A stretch of 64,000 nucleotides of DNA from Thermoplasmata archaeon (GCA_021850505.1 JAJZLW010000102.1:7956-71955); one strand, 5' to 3'. Shown: positions 8,342 through 17,553, counted from the first letter of the stretch. Translations and numbers: made by a program. Notes: a model not told the origin generated them from the letters alone.

Positions 8342-11091
8342 ACAAGAAAGACGGAAACGCAGCAGCTGATGGCATTGACTTTGAAAGAATCGTTGAACTA
8401 ATTTCCAAATACGAGGGAATCAAGAAATCAGGTGAAATCAAAAAGTACAATGAAGAATCCACAAAGAAGGACTTCATACAACCTCTTTTTGAATCTCTGG
8501 GTTGGAATTTTTCAAATAGAGGAAAGAGTAACGACTCTGTAAGTGCTGAGGAAAAAATATCAAAGAAGCGTGTAGATTATGGATTCAGGATCAATGGTAT
8601 TCCACAGTTTTTCCTCGAAGCCAAGCCACTGAGAGAGGAGAACATCCATACAAATCGTGATTACGTACTTCAGGCCATAGACTACTCATGGATGAAATCC
8701 TGTTCATGGGCAATATTGTGTAATTTTGAAACCATTGCGGTTTTCAATGCTGACTGGAAAGAATCAAATTATAGTAACAACAAATTGTTTGTTTTTCACC
8801 CGAGTGATTTCTTAACAAATCCATATTTCAAAATGCTATCCAAGGAATCATTTGAGAAAAACGAATTAGACGCATTCGCTGAACGAGTATATAAAAAGCC
8901 ACTAAAGTCTCGCATAGACAAACAACTTCTTCAGGATATGATTCATTTCAGAGAGGTTCTTTCAAAGGATATTGTTAGGAATAATCAGGATAGGCATCTT
9001 ACTGAGGACGATATAGACGAATCTATACAGAGAATACTAGACCGTCTTATATTCATTAGAAACGCAGAGGACAGAGGGTTAGAAGAGAATCAGTTACAAT
9101 CCAATGTTAGACAATGGTACTCAAAAGGAAAGGGACATCTAATAAAGGAAATAACAAGGATATACAAGGATTTTGATGATAAATACAACAGTAAACTCTT
9201 TGCTCACCATTTATGTGATGACCTTTACATCGACAATGAAGCATTACAAGAAGTTATAGAAGGCCTTAATCAATCAAAAGACAATTCATACAGATATGAT
9301 TTCTCTATCATTGAATCCGATGTACTGGGAAACATATATGAACAGTATTTGGGGAACATTCTCAAGTCAACACTAAAGAGAGCAAAACTTGAGGAATCAA
9401 AAACACACAGGAAAGAACAGGGCATCTATTATACGCCCTCTTACATAGTTGATTATATTGTAAAGAATACAGTTGGAGAATATATTAAAACTCATACACC
9501 TGAGGAAATCAAAAAGGTTAAGATTCTTGATCCAGCTTGTGGTTCTGGAAGCTTTTTGATAAGGGCATACAAGGAATTGGAAAATTATTGGAAACAGAAT
9601 TCTGACTTTGCTCAGCTTACTTTGGATAGTGAGGAATTCTATTCAAAAAAGGTTGATATCCTAAAGAATAACATTTTCGGGGTAGATTTAGACCCTAAGG
9701 CTGTGGAAATAGCCCAACTGAACCTCTTATTGCAGATATCTGAAAGAAAACAGAGATTGCCCATACTTCAAAACAACATCAAGGTTGGTAACAGTTTGAT
9801 TGATGACCCTACCGTGAGTGATAGGGCCTTCAAATGGGAAGAGGAATTTCCTGAGATAATAAAAGAAGGCGGGTTCGATATCGTAATTGGAAATCCTCCT
9901 TACGTATTTACAAGAGATGTTGAATTTCAAAACAATTTCAAAAGATACATAGAAAATAAGTATTTTGAAGGGTTGGAATCGAAAGCTAACAAACGAGCAA
10001 AACAGTCTGGTAAAATTAATTTATATGCTATATTCTTAATAAGAGGCATAACCTTAGAAAAGAATTCTGGTCTTTTTTCATTCATTATTCCAAACAATAT
10101 TCTAAGAACAACCACCTATGATATAATAAGAAAATTTATACTTGAAACCAGTAAAATCATAAAGATTGTTGATTTAGGACCAGGAATTTTTGAAAATGTG
10201 ACAGCTTCAACTATAGTTCTTTTATTACAAAGAGAAAGTAAGATAGAATTAAGAAATAAAAATAACGTTACAGTTCTCCATGGTCTCAATGAAACTGGCA
10301 ACATAAAAAGAGTTAGTCAATCTAAGTTCCTTGAAAATACAAGCTATGTTTTCAATGTCACATTAGGAAACAGTGAATTACCTTTGATAAATAAAATAGA
10401 AAGAAATACAAAGAAATTAGGAGAAGAGGCCGATTATATAATTGAGGGCATCGTAGGAAATTTAAAATCGGATGTCGTTGATTCCGCAATTAACGAGAAA
10501 TGTAAAAAGTTTTTGACTGGAAAGGATATTAATAGGTATTCTATATTATATAAAAATAAATACATAATTTATGATAGAACGAAACTTCATCGTGCAAGAC
10601 CAGAGGAAGTTTTTACAAATCATAAGATAATTATACAACGCATCAGTGGAGGTAATAGACCAATTAAAGCTGTACTAGATAGAGAAGGTTATTTTTCATT
10701 TGCATCAACTAACCTCTTAACATTAAGAAAAGATTCAAGGCTAGAATTTGAATATGTTTTAGGTATATTAAACTCGAAATTAATGAACTGGTATTATGTC
10801 AATAGGTTTACGAATGGTTCATTACTGACAGTAAATATATCTAAAACGTTCCTAGAGCAAATTCCAATAAAATATGCTAACAAATCAGATGAAATAGAAA
10901 TAAAAGGACTTGTTGATAAGATGCTCTCCTTAAAGAGGGAATTAGTATCACTATCCTATAAAAAGACAGACAAAATTTATTCTTTAGAGACAGAATTTAA
11001 CAAATTAGATTCTAGAGTTGACCAATTAGTTTACAAAATTTATGAACTTAATGATGATGAAATTAAAGTAATTGAAAAGTTCTTCTCTTAG
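8338..11091 (+). CDS. Type IIG restriction-modification enzyme (Eco57I-like)
   Basis: A 917-residue single-chain restriction endonuclease and N6-adenine methyltransferase. Residues about 40-100 form the HsdR_N-like nuclease domain, with RVDYGF and FLEAK (Asp about 80, Glu94, Lys96). A helical linker follows. The methyltransferase has motif I DPACGSGS at 398-405 and the catalytic NPPY at 519-522, marking an adenine-specific enzyme. The C-terminal third, from about residue 660, resembles a type I/IIG target recognition domain ending in a coiled helix. Length is normal for the class and the frame is intact. It overlaps its upstream partner by four bases and the next gene by 20. The composition is AT-rich compared with neighbouring core genes, suggesting transfer. 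Confidence 0.93.
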   Translation: MNKKDGNAAADGIDFERIVELISKYEGIKKSGEIKKYNEESTKKDFIQPLFESLGWNFSNRGKSNDSVSAEEKISKKRVDYGFRINGIPQFFLEAKPLREENIHTNRDYVLQAIDYSWMKSCSWAILCNFETIAVFNADWKESNYSNNKLFVFHPSDFLTNPYFKMLSKESFEKNELDAFAERVYKKPLKSRIDKQLLQDMIHFREVLSKDIVRNNQDRHLTEDDIDESIQRILDRLIFIRNAEDRGLEENQLQSNVRQWYSKGKGHLIKEITRIYKDFDDKYNSKLFAHHLCDDLYIDNEALQEVIEGLNQSKDNSYRYDFSIIESDVLGNIYEQYLGNILKSTLKRAKLEESKTHRKEQGIYYTPSYIVDYIVKNTVGEYIKTHTPEEIKKVKILDPACGSGSFLIRAYKELENYWKQNSDFAQLTLDSEEFYSKKVDILKNNIFGVDLDPKAVEIAQLNLLLQISERKQRLPILQNNIKVGNSLIDDPTVSDRAFKWEEEFPEIIKEGGFDIVIGNPPYVFTRDVEFQNNFKRYIENKYFEGLESKANKRAKQSGKINLYAIFLIRGITLEKNSGLFSFIIPNNILRTTTYDIIRKFILETSKIIKIVDLGPGIFENVTASTIVLLLQRESKIELRNKNNVTVLHGLNETGNIKRVSQSKFLENTSYVFNVTLGNSELPLINKIERNTKKLGEEADYIIEGIVGNLKSDVVDSAINEKCKKFLTGKDINRYSILYKNKYIIYDRTKLHRARPEEVFTNHKIIIQRISGGNRPIKAVLDREGYFSFASTNLLTLRKDSRLEFEYVLGILNSKLMNWYYVNRFTNGSLLTVNISKTFLEQIPIKYANKSDEIEIKGLVDKMLSLKRELVSLSYKKTDKIYSLETEFNKLDSRVDQLVYKIYELNDDEIKVIEKFFS

Positions 11092-11431
11092 TAATTTCAG
11101 CTATTACAACAAGTTTGATTACGATGATGAAGGAATAGCCTATAGGAAACATATCATTGCTGATCGTATCAGATACATCGGTAAGGAGACCAACAATCTT
11201 GACGAAACACAGATTACAGGAATTGAAGAGGACGATTATTTGGAATATGAGAACATTATGGAATTCTACAACTGGATTTTATCGTTGAGGCCTAAGGATG
11301 TTAAGGATAAGGGAATATCTGAGAGAGGATTGAGAAACGTCAAACAAAAAATCCGGAATGGAAATGGATTAAAAAACAGATCAAAAATTATTAAAATCCT
11401 TTTTAAAAAATACTTGAATAAGGACAATTAA
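11072..11431 (+). CDS. Small protein with helix-turn-helix-like end, unknown
   Basis: A 119-residue frame starting with TTG inside the last 20 bases of the type IIG gene; a TAA directly precedes that TTG, so no longer version exists. It is highly charged. The C-terminal third, around KGISERGLRNVKQKIRNG, has the spacing of a helix-turn-helix followed by a basic helix. That pattern loosely recalls the tail of the cas1 remnant upstream (INKSTLWYQQKKIKEG), which may be convergent. I do not recognise the family. It could be a specificity or control subunit of the adjacent system, or a truncated leftover of another gene. Confidence 0.5.
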   Translation: MKSSSLSNFSYYNKFDYDDEGIAYRKHIIADRIRYIGKETNNLDETQITGIEEDDYLEYENIMEFYNWILSLRPKDVKDKGISERGLRNVKQKIRNGNGLKNRSKIIKILFKKYLNKDN

Positions 11432-11497
11432 AATTTTGGAATGGAAATATAAAAACCGGCACGTTTTTTGGTCTTATCTATATCCCCCATGAGTTAA

Positions 11498-11572
11498 TGG
11501 GGTTGACCGGATTTGAACCGGTGACCTCCCGGTTATCAGCCGGGTGCTCAAACCAAGCTAAGCTACAACCCC
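11498..11572 (-). tRNA. tRNA-Ile (anticodon GAT)
   Basis: Cloverleaf readable on the minus strand: acceptor GGGGTTG pairs with CAACCCC, anticodon arm CCCGG-CTGATAA-CCGGG gives anticodon GAT, and the T arm contains GGTTCAAATCC. The discriminator base is A at 11498; no CCA is encoded and no intron is present. The 3' end faces the accessory island, a common site for integration of mobile DNA. Confidence 0.96.
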
Positions 11573-11601
11573 CCCTTGATTACGGAATAAGCGAATAGGT
11601 G

Positions 11602-11614
11602 ATTTTATAATAAA
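11602..11614 (-). promoter_or_regulatory. TATA box for tRNA-Ile
   Basis: On the minus strand an AT-rich box reading TTATTATAAAATC lies about 30-42 bases upstream of the mature tRNA 5' end, a suitable distance for archaeal TBP-directed transcription. Confidence 0.45.
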
Positions 11615-11772
11615 CATTTTGCAGAAAATTGTTTGCCAGGATTTCCATAAGATTGGATATTTATTCAACCGGATTTAGAAAGTTCACCGATTTTTTATAT
11701 AGTTTGAAACTGAAAAATGGTTTCTGTGAAACGATGGCAAAATATCGGGTTATTATTAGTTTAAAAGGACTC

Positions 11773-12705
11773 TCATGCTGTTATCTGTTTCAGGTTTCTG
11801 CACACAGAGCAGATATCTGATGTGGTTGGGGTACCACAAATTCTGCATTTTCCGAGATGGGCGTAGCTGCCTGTTGGAGCAAGAGATTTCTTTACCTCTT
11901 CACCGAATTTGGCGATTGCGTATGCTGTCCCTGGATGCTTCTCCTCCAATCCTGAAATTATTTCCCTGATCTCGTTCCTTTCCGCCCTTCCGGAATAAGG
12001 ACATGAGATACGATCGACCTTTATACCCTGCAGTATGGAATAAATCAATACCTCTTTTTCAGGAATTTTCCAAAGTGGAATGATCCTCTTTACAAGTCCA
12101 TCATGCTGATTTTCATGGGGTGCCATCCTGGACATCCTGGCGGTATCGCCTTTAATGACATTCATCATAACGGACTGGGCATAATCGTCCAGATTTATGC
12201 CAAGTGCCAAATAATCAGCATCAACCTGAGTGGCCAGAAGATTCATAGTCTGTCTCCTCATGGGACCGCAGTGTGAGCATGGTACAGTTAAGGGATCGGA
12301 TTGTACAATCTCATCCATTGTTAGTCCATATTTTGACCTGAATGATATTATCCTATGCTCCACACCGAGATTCTGGCATAGCTGACGGGCGGAATCAAGT
12401 TCTATGTTTCTATAACCATCTATACCCTCATCAACAGTGACAGCAACAACTTTGACTTTTTTGTTCTTCCCGAAAACTTTCTCTATAAGGTAAAGCAGAA
12501 CTGAGCTGTCCTTTCCTCCAGAAAGAGCAACTGCAATTGTTTTGCCATCTTTCCCCAATCTTATCTGCTTCCTGATTTCAGATTTGAATCTAGATTCAAC
12601 GCTTTCAGTAAAGTGGTTCTCACAGTATTTCATTCCACTGTATCTTGCCTCGTAAACTGCCTTTTTACCGCATTTACTGCAGTCCATATCGTCATTGTAT
12701 TTCAT
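11773..12705 (-). CDS. tRNA 2-thiolation ATP pyrophosphatase (TtuA/NcsA/Ctu1 family)
   Basis: This 310-residue enzyme adenylates a tRNA uridine so that it can be thiolated. It has an N-terminal zinc finger (CSKCG and CENH, residues 9-29), the PP-loop ALSGGKDSS near residue 60, a CSHCG motif that with a later Cys (SCPYSG) holds the catalytic iron-sulfur cluster or persulfide, and a C-terminal zinc finger CRICG/CSVC. This layout is that of the TtuA/Ctu1 group. Whether it modifies position 34 or position 54 cannot be decided from sequence alone, so no symbol is given. Transcribed toward the tRNA-Ile gene and divergent from the HAD phosphatase. Confidence 0.9.
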   Translation of the reverse strand: MKYNDDMDCSKCGKKAVYEARYSGMKYCENHFTESVESRFKSEIRKQIRLGKDGKTIAVALSGGKDSSVLLYLIEKVFGKNKKVKVVAVTVDEGIDGYRNIELDSARQLCQNLGVEHRIISFRSKYGLTMDEIVQSDPLTVPCSHCGPMRRQTMNLLATQVDADYLALGINLDDYAQSVMMNVIKGDTARMSRMAPHENQHDGLVKRIIPLWKIPEKEVLIYSILQGIKVDRISCPYSGRAERNEIREIISGLEEKHPGTAYAIAKFGEEVKKSLAPTGSYAHLGKCRICGTPTTSDICSVCRNLKQITA

Positions 12706-12776
12706 TGAGTTATATATACTGGCACTGAAGCTGCAGTCAATGATTTATAAAACATGAAAATTAACTGTGGAAAAAA

Positions 12777-13439
12777 TTGGATGCTATAAGATACCACTAC
12801 GTGCTGTTCGATCTCGACGGAACCATACTGGATAGTGAGGGTGTTTCAGCATTTGCGACGAATTATGCTTTCAAGAAAGTACTTGGAAGGGAGCTTACAA
12901 AATCAGAGGAGAAGTCACTGATAGGGAGACCTGTAAAGTACATACTGAAGGACTGGTATGGCGAAACAGGTGAGGAGATATATAGAATAGGAAGCACTTA
13001 TTTTAACCAGCAGGCAGCAGTGATAAGACCATACAGGGGAATAAAGACATTAATTGCAGATCTGTATCACAAAGGTGCGAAAATGGCAGTAGTGACCACA
13101 AGTCATACGGAAAATTCTCTTAAGCTGCTGAAATTGAATGGAATATTGAGGTATCTTGTAACAGTAATAGGCCAGGAGGACACAGAGAGACATAAGCCTG
13201 ACCCTGATCCAGTTCTTCTCGCACTTCAAAGGATGAGGTATAATGGATCAGGTGGTGCAATATTCATCGGGGACCAGCCAGCAGACATTTATGCTGCCAG
13301 GAATGCAGGAATAATAGATGCAGCTGCACTCTGGGGAGCTGCTGATGAGGAAGTGATCGAAAGCTGTAAGCCCAAGTATACGTTCAAAAAAATCAGGGAT
13401 TTCAGAGAATTTATCTTTCCTTCTGAAGTAAAGAAGTGA
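12777..13439 (+). CDS. HAD-family hydrolase (phosphoglycolate phosphatase-like)
   Basis: A 220-residue haloacid dehalogenase-type phosphatase. All four motifs are present: FDLDGT (nucleophile Asp and acid/base Asp), VVTTSH (Thr/Ser), Lys in RHKPDPDP and the acidic GDQPAD. A helical cap is inserted between motifs I and II, as in phosphoglycolate and beta-phosphoglucomutase-like enzymes. The start is TTG; no in-frame ATG precedes it. The substrate is not determinable. It is followed by the PEBP gene after about 45 bases and may be co-transcribed with it. Confidence 0.88.
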   Translation: MDAIRYHYVLFDLDGTILDSEGVSAFATNYAFKKVLGRELTKSEEKSLIGRPVKYILKDWYGETGEEIYRIGSTYFNQQAAVIRPYRGIKTLIADLYHKGAKMAVVTTSHTENSLKLLKLNGILRYLVTVIGQEDTERHKPDPDPVLLALQRMRYNGSGGAIFIGDQPADIYAARNAGIIDAAALWGAADEEVIESCKPKYTFKKIRDFREFIFPSEVKK

Positions 13440-13483
13440 ACCCCTGATCCTCCAGTCTATATACCTTGGACATATTTTGTTTT

Positions 13484-13945
13484 ATGATTCCTGAAATTTT
13501 GATTCCAGGCTTGAAGAATGGCGATTTGTTCCCTGAGACGTTTACCTGTGTGGGTTCAGATATTTCCCCGGCGTTGAGGTGGGGTAACTTCTCTGAAAAT
13601 GTTGTAGAATATGCACTGATAATGGATGATCCGGACGCCCCGTCCGGTCTCTTCACACACTGGATAATTTATGGCTTGAGACCCGAAATGTACAGCCTCC
13701 CGGAAAACGTTCCAAAAACTCAGAACCTCCCATTTGGCGGTATTCAGGGAAAGAATGATTTCGGAAAGACGGGCTACGGGGGTCCGTGTCCACCGCGTGG
13801 AAAGCCACACAGGTATTACTTCAGGCTCTTCGGTCTTCTGACACCGTCAGGCCTCGGCAAAAGTGTTGCAAGAAAGGAGTTCGACAAAGCCATAAATGGT
13901 AAATATTCTGAAAAGGCTGAATTTGTGCTAATGTTCAGCCGCTGA
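13484..13945 (+). CDS. YbhB/YbcL-type phosphatidylethanolamine-binding protein family member
   Basis: A protein of about 153 residues with the conserved ligand pocket of the PEBP family: DDPDAPSGLFTHWIIYGL, then GYGGPCPPRGKPHRYYF. In archaea and bacteria these are small cytosolic proteins of uncertain role, some reported as kinase or protease regulators. The start at 13484 matches the usual N-terminus (IPEILIPGL); an in-frame ATG at 13466 would add six hydrophobic residues. No signal peptide is apparent. The domain is complete. Confidence 0.9.
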   Translation: MIPEILIPGLKNGDLFPETFTCVGSDISPALRWGNFSENVVEYALIMDDPDAPSGLFTHWIIYGLRPEMYSLPENVPKTQNLPFGGIQGKNDFGKTGYGGPCPPRGKPHRYYFRLFGLLTPSGLGKSVARKEFDKAINGKYSEKAEFVLMFSR

Positions 13946-13969
13946 TTCTTGTTTGAAGAGAATGCGTGT

Positions 13970-15760
13970 TCAACCTGTTATAGTATATTCGATTGTCTTT
14001 CCGCTCTTTATTGCCCTGTATAGTTCCTGGCCTGTGTCGCTTATCATCTTTATCCTTATGATGCCTTTTGATGAACTCTTGGCCTGCAAAACCAAAAGAT
14101 CGTCAATATACAGTTTCACATTCCTGTTGGGTGATTTAACAAATATATGAATGACACGGTTCTTGATCTCAATTTCAGCTTTGTTTCTGGATCTTATTGA
14201 TGTCTGAGACTCATCTGGTTCCACCTCAAGTTTCATGTTCAGCCGGCGTTCGAGTTCGTTAATGGTTGTTCCCTTCTTGCCGATAAGCCTGGGTATATTC
14301 TCCTCTGATACCCTGACAATCGCCCTGTTCTTTCCTGTCATGGAAACGTTTACGTTATTGACCCCGAGGAATCTGGATATCTCATCCCTTGTTCTCTCCT
14401 CTGCAGCTTTTGCGAGAACCGGATCTTCTGTCTCCACCGGTACAACAACTACCTGCTCTCCAAAAGTATATGCTTCGAAGAGGGGTTTCTGGTCGTAGAA
14501 ATCCCTTACTACAATCACGGGTCTTGCAAGATCCTCCTGGTTCATGCCAGAAGGCACCTTGACAACATACTCGGTTGTAAGAACGGAGGATACGCTGCCT
14601 GCTGATATGAAAAGGATGGTATCAATGACCTGTGGTATAAGACCAAGTTCAACCCTTCCGATGAAACGCTGCATTGCGTCAATGGCCCTCGTTGCATGGA
14701 CGACGCCCACCATTCCCACTCCTGCAAGCCTTAGATCAGAATAGACCAGGAAATCCGATGTTATCCTCATCTCGTCGAAAACAGTATAATCAGTCCTGAC
14801 AAGCAGCAGTATATCACCTGTCTTTTCCATTGATCCCTCAAGGCTGGCGTATTGAGTGATTTCACGCATGAGCTCAAGATCACGGGGCTTCTCCATAGTT
14901 TTAACAATCTTTCCCCTCGATGAAAAGAATTCAGCCAAAGCCTGGACGAAGGTGCTCTTTCCAGCTCCTGGAGCTCCGGCTACAAGTATACCATGTACTC
15001 CGCTGACAAGGCGGTCCATTAATCTATCATTTATCGAATAATCGGAAATGCTGAGTTTTGTAATGGGTCTCACTGCGGTTATCTCAAGGTCGTCTGAAAA
15101 TGGTGGCCTTGTTATGACTATTCTCATGTTCCTTATCTGCATGACGGTTGCACCATGCATGTCAAGCTCAACGAATGACTCGTCCTCAAATCTCCCGCGT
15201 TTAACGAGATTCGCGGCAAGGTTTTCGAGTTCAGATCTGGTTATCTTGGTGTCGAGCCGATCAAGCCTGACTGAACCAGGCTGCCCCCTCTTGACAAACG
15301 GTTCCATGTCCGGTTTCAGGTGTACCGAGCTGGTATCCTCACTGAAAAATTCCTCTATATTCCTGGACCTCAGGTCGGGTGGTTCTATGTATTTGACAGA
15401 AATGCCCTTTATTTCAGCTATCTCCTTCTGAACTACATCTCCTGTCACAAGTGTCGCATTGTTTTCGGCCGCGCATATACGGATAAGCTCATCGATCTCC
15501 CCGCTTTTTGCCCTCTCGATCTGCCAGTTAACGGGCCTTTTGCCATAAAAATCAAGAAATATTTTGCCCTTGTTGTGGAGATCACGGAGAAATTTGAGTT
15601 CCTGAATGGCTGCCGATCCAATTGATCTTCCCTCGTTTGCCTGGTGTTCTATTTCAGCTATTAGAGCTTCTGCAAGTATGACATGTGACCCGTTATGCTT
15701 TGAAATGAAACCTGTGAACCTACCATCTATTATTACTGATGTATCTGGCACAAAATCCAT
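13970..15760 (-). CDS. PIN-domain / VirB11-like ATPase / KH-domain protein
   Basis: A 596-residue archaeal protein combining three modules: an N-terminal PIN nuclease-like domain (FVPDTSVIIDGRF with later acidic residues), a central PilT/VirB11-type ATPase with Walker A VAGAPGAGKST near residue 270, and a KH RNA-binding domain with the motif PRLIGKKGTTINELERR near residue 500, followed by a beta-rich tail. Such proteins are conserved in archaea and are thought to act on RNA, but the cellular role is not established. The frame is intact and of normal length. It is convergent with the PEBP gene, with 24 bases between the stops. Confidence 0.9.
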   Translation of the reverse strand: MDFVPDTSVIIDGRFTGFISKHNGSHVILAEALIAEIEHQANEGRSIGSAAIQELKFLRDLHNKGKIFLDFYGKRPVNWQIERAKSGEIDELIRICAAENNATLVTGDVVQKEIAEIKGISVKYIEPPDLRSRNIEEFFSEDTSSVHLKPDMEPFVKRGQPGSVRLDRLDTKITRSELENLAANLVKRGRFEDESFVELDMHGATVMQIRNMRIVITRPPFSDDLEITAVRPITKLSISDYSINDRLMDRLVSGVHGILVAGAPGAGKSTFVQALAEFFSSRGKIVKTMEKPRDLELMREITQYASLEGSMEKTGDILLLVRTDYTVFDEMRITSDFLVYSDLRLAGVGMVGVVHATRAIDAMQRFIGRVELGLIPQVIDTILFISAGSVSSVLTTEYVVKVPSGMNQEDLARPVIVVRDFYDQKPLFEAYTFGEQVVVVPVETEDPVLAKAAEERTRDEISRFLGVNNVNVSMTGKNRAIVRVSEENIPRLIGKKGTTINELERRLNMKLEVEPDESQTSIRSRNKAEIEIKNRVIHIFVKSPNRNVKLYIDDLLVLQAKSSSKGIIRIKMISDTGQELYRAIKSGKTIEYTITG

Positions 15761-15967
15761 GGGGGTTTAAGATTCACAGGTTAATTAACCGTTTGCAATC
15801 CACTGCACTCAATTAGATTATCTTTACATGCTATCCATGAGATATGACACTTGGCAGTTCAGAACATAACATTTCGTCGCAGAAATATTGTTTCTGGTCA
15901 GATAAGAGATGCATCAAACATGTCACAAAACTTATCTTTTGATATACATATTGTATAATGATCTCTC

Positions 15968-16453
15968 ATGTATAATGGAACGGGCAACGTCGATGCAAAG
16001 GTACCGGGCAATATACGTTCAGCAGAAGGATCAAGAATTTCTGGGCACAAACCTGGGAAAACGTTCCTGATTACAGTTGATTTTTCCTCAAGCAAACCGA
16101 TATACAGGCAACTCGTAGACAGAATTATTGCTTTGATTGCATCAGAGGATCTGATACCCGGAGACACCCTTCCTTCTTCAAGAAAAATGTCATCACTATT
16201 GGGAATCAATTACCACACGGTCAATAAAGCATATGACATGCTCATAGACGCAGGATTTGCAGAGATGAATCATAAGCGGGTAAGAGTTGTAGGCAAAACA
16301 AAGAGGAAAAATGATGAACAGATAGATCCAGACTGGCTCGAAAGGGAGGGATCGATCGTTGCTGAGGCCATATCACATGGGTATTCAAAGCAAAAGATAA
16401 TGGATTCTGTGGAATCTGTTATTGATTCCATTCTTGGAGGAGATAAGCATTGA
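15968..16453 (+). CDS. GntR-family (YtrA-like) transcriptional regulator
   Basis: A 161-residue regulator with the winged helix of the GntR family: KPIYRQLVDRIIALIASEDL, PGDTLPSSRKMSSLLGIN, then NTVNKAYDMLIDAG-like sequence (here YHTVNKAYDM). The small C-terminal part lacks a large effector domain, as in the YtrA subgroup. The first about 35 residues before the domain are unusual, so the true start may lie downstream, although no better ATG is present. It is translationally coupled to the membrane protein that follows (stop and TTG start overlap), and probably controls that gene. Confidence 0.88.
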   Translation: MYNGTGNVDAKVPGNIRSAEGSRISGHKPGKTFLITVDFSSSKPIYRQLVDRIIALIASEDLIPGDTLPSSRKMSSLLGINYHTVNKAYDMLIDAGFAEMNHKRVRVVGKTKRKNDEQIDPDWLEREGSIVAEAISHGYSKQKIMDSVESVIDSILGGDKH

Positions 16454-17553
16454 TTGGACTGAATATCTTTTCTCTTCTGATAGGCATCATTATTACTGCC
16501 TTTGTGTCAATTGTTTTTGCGATTACGCCTTATTTTACTCCACCTTACCTACAGTTTGGGGTCAGGATACCTGATGGCCATGAATCCGATAATTCCTTGA
16601 AAGCTATCAGGTTAAGGTTTCTGGTATCTGAAATTGCTCTTATGATATTTCTTATTGCAATATTCCTTGTTTATCTGAACGGAATATCTCCGCTAATTTC
16701 CGGAATTATGCCTCTTTTTGACATTATTCTATCCTTTCTGGTTTACCTCAAATTCCATTATTCCACTTTAAAATTGAAGTCTGAAATGCAGCCGCTCCAG
16801 GAACAAACTGAGGTTTCAACTGCCGTTATTGAAGATGATAGCCTGGGTGTTCGGCATATTGCACTACTTTTACCATGGATTGAACTTGGTATCTTCATAG
16901 CGATTGGAATCTACAGATATCCATTTATACCAAACACGTTCCCGATTCATTTTGGAGCGAACGGTCAGCCAAACGGTTTTGCAACTAAGTCCATAGAATC
17001 AGTCTTCTCTGTAATACTTCTTGTAGGCGTTCCAGTCAACGTATTATTCAGCATAATATCCCTTGCCATATTGAGAGTCAATCCTTTCCAGAATCCAGGT
17101 AGCCCTGTAAAAACCAGAATGCAGATGAGCGGCTTCAACCGGATTAATTTCTATCTGATGCCAGCTATTGCTTTGGTAGTGAATCTTACCCTTTTCGTAT
17201 CTTCAGCGGTTATATGGGGCATGTTATCGTCCAGCTATGTCTTCATAGCAATCATACCTGTGATTGCAATTTTACCCGCGATAATCATTATAGGAATGAA
17301 AGTGGGGCAAACAGGCTGGAAGCTCTATCCGAATGCAAATAACTCAGAGAACGGTGTAAAAGCCAGGAATGATGATTCTTTCTGGAAGGGCGGTGTCCTT
17401 TATTTTAACAGAAATGACAGTTCTATTATGGTTCCAAAGAGATTTGGTTACGGCTATACATTAAACTTTGCCCATCCAGTCACCTGGATCCTTTTCGCTG
17501 CACCTTTTATTGTTTTGGTGGTAATCCTGACAGTGGTCATGCATATTCTTTAA
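16450..17553 (+). CDS. DUF1648/DUF5808 multi-pass membrane protein (SdpI-like)
   Basis: A 367-residue protein with about eight membrane helices. FPIHFGANGQPNGFA is the DUF1648 hallmark found in SdpI-type immunity and sensor proteins; the C-terminal FNRNDSSIMVPKRFGYGY resembles DUF5808. In bacteria, relatives paired with small regulators give immunity to membrane-active peptides or sense them. The start is TTG, overlapping the regulator stop by four bases. No other start is better placed. The product is probably the target or partner of the GntR regulator. It ends four bases inside the convergent kptA gene. Confidence 0.8.
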   Translation: MIGLNIFSLLIGIIITAFVSIVFAITPYFTPPYLQFGVRIPDGHESDNSLKAIRLRFLVSEIALMIFLIAIFLVYLNGISPLISGIMPLFDIILSFLVYLKFHYSTLKLKSEMQPLQEQTEVSTAVIEDDSLGVRHIALLLPWIELGIFIAIGIYRYPFIPNTFPIHFGANGQPNGFATKSIESVFSVILLVGVPVNVLFSIISLAILRVNPFQNPGSPVKTRMQMSGFNRINFYLMPAIALVVNLTLFVSSAVIWGMLSSSYVFIAIIPVIAILPAIIIIGMKVGQTGWKLYPNANNSENGVKARNDDSFWKGGVLYFNRNDSSIMVPKRFGYGYTLNFAHPVTWILFAAPFIVLVVILTVVMHIL

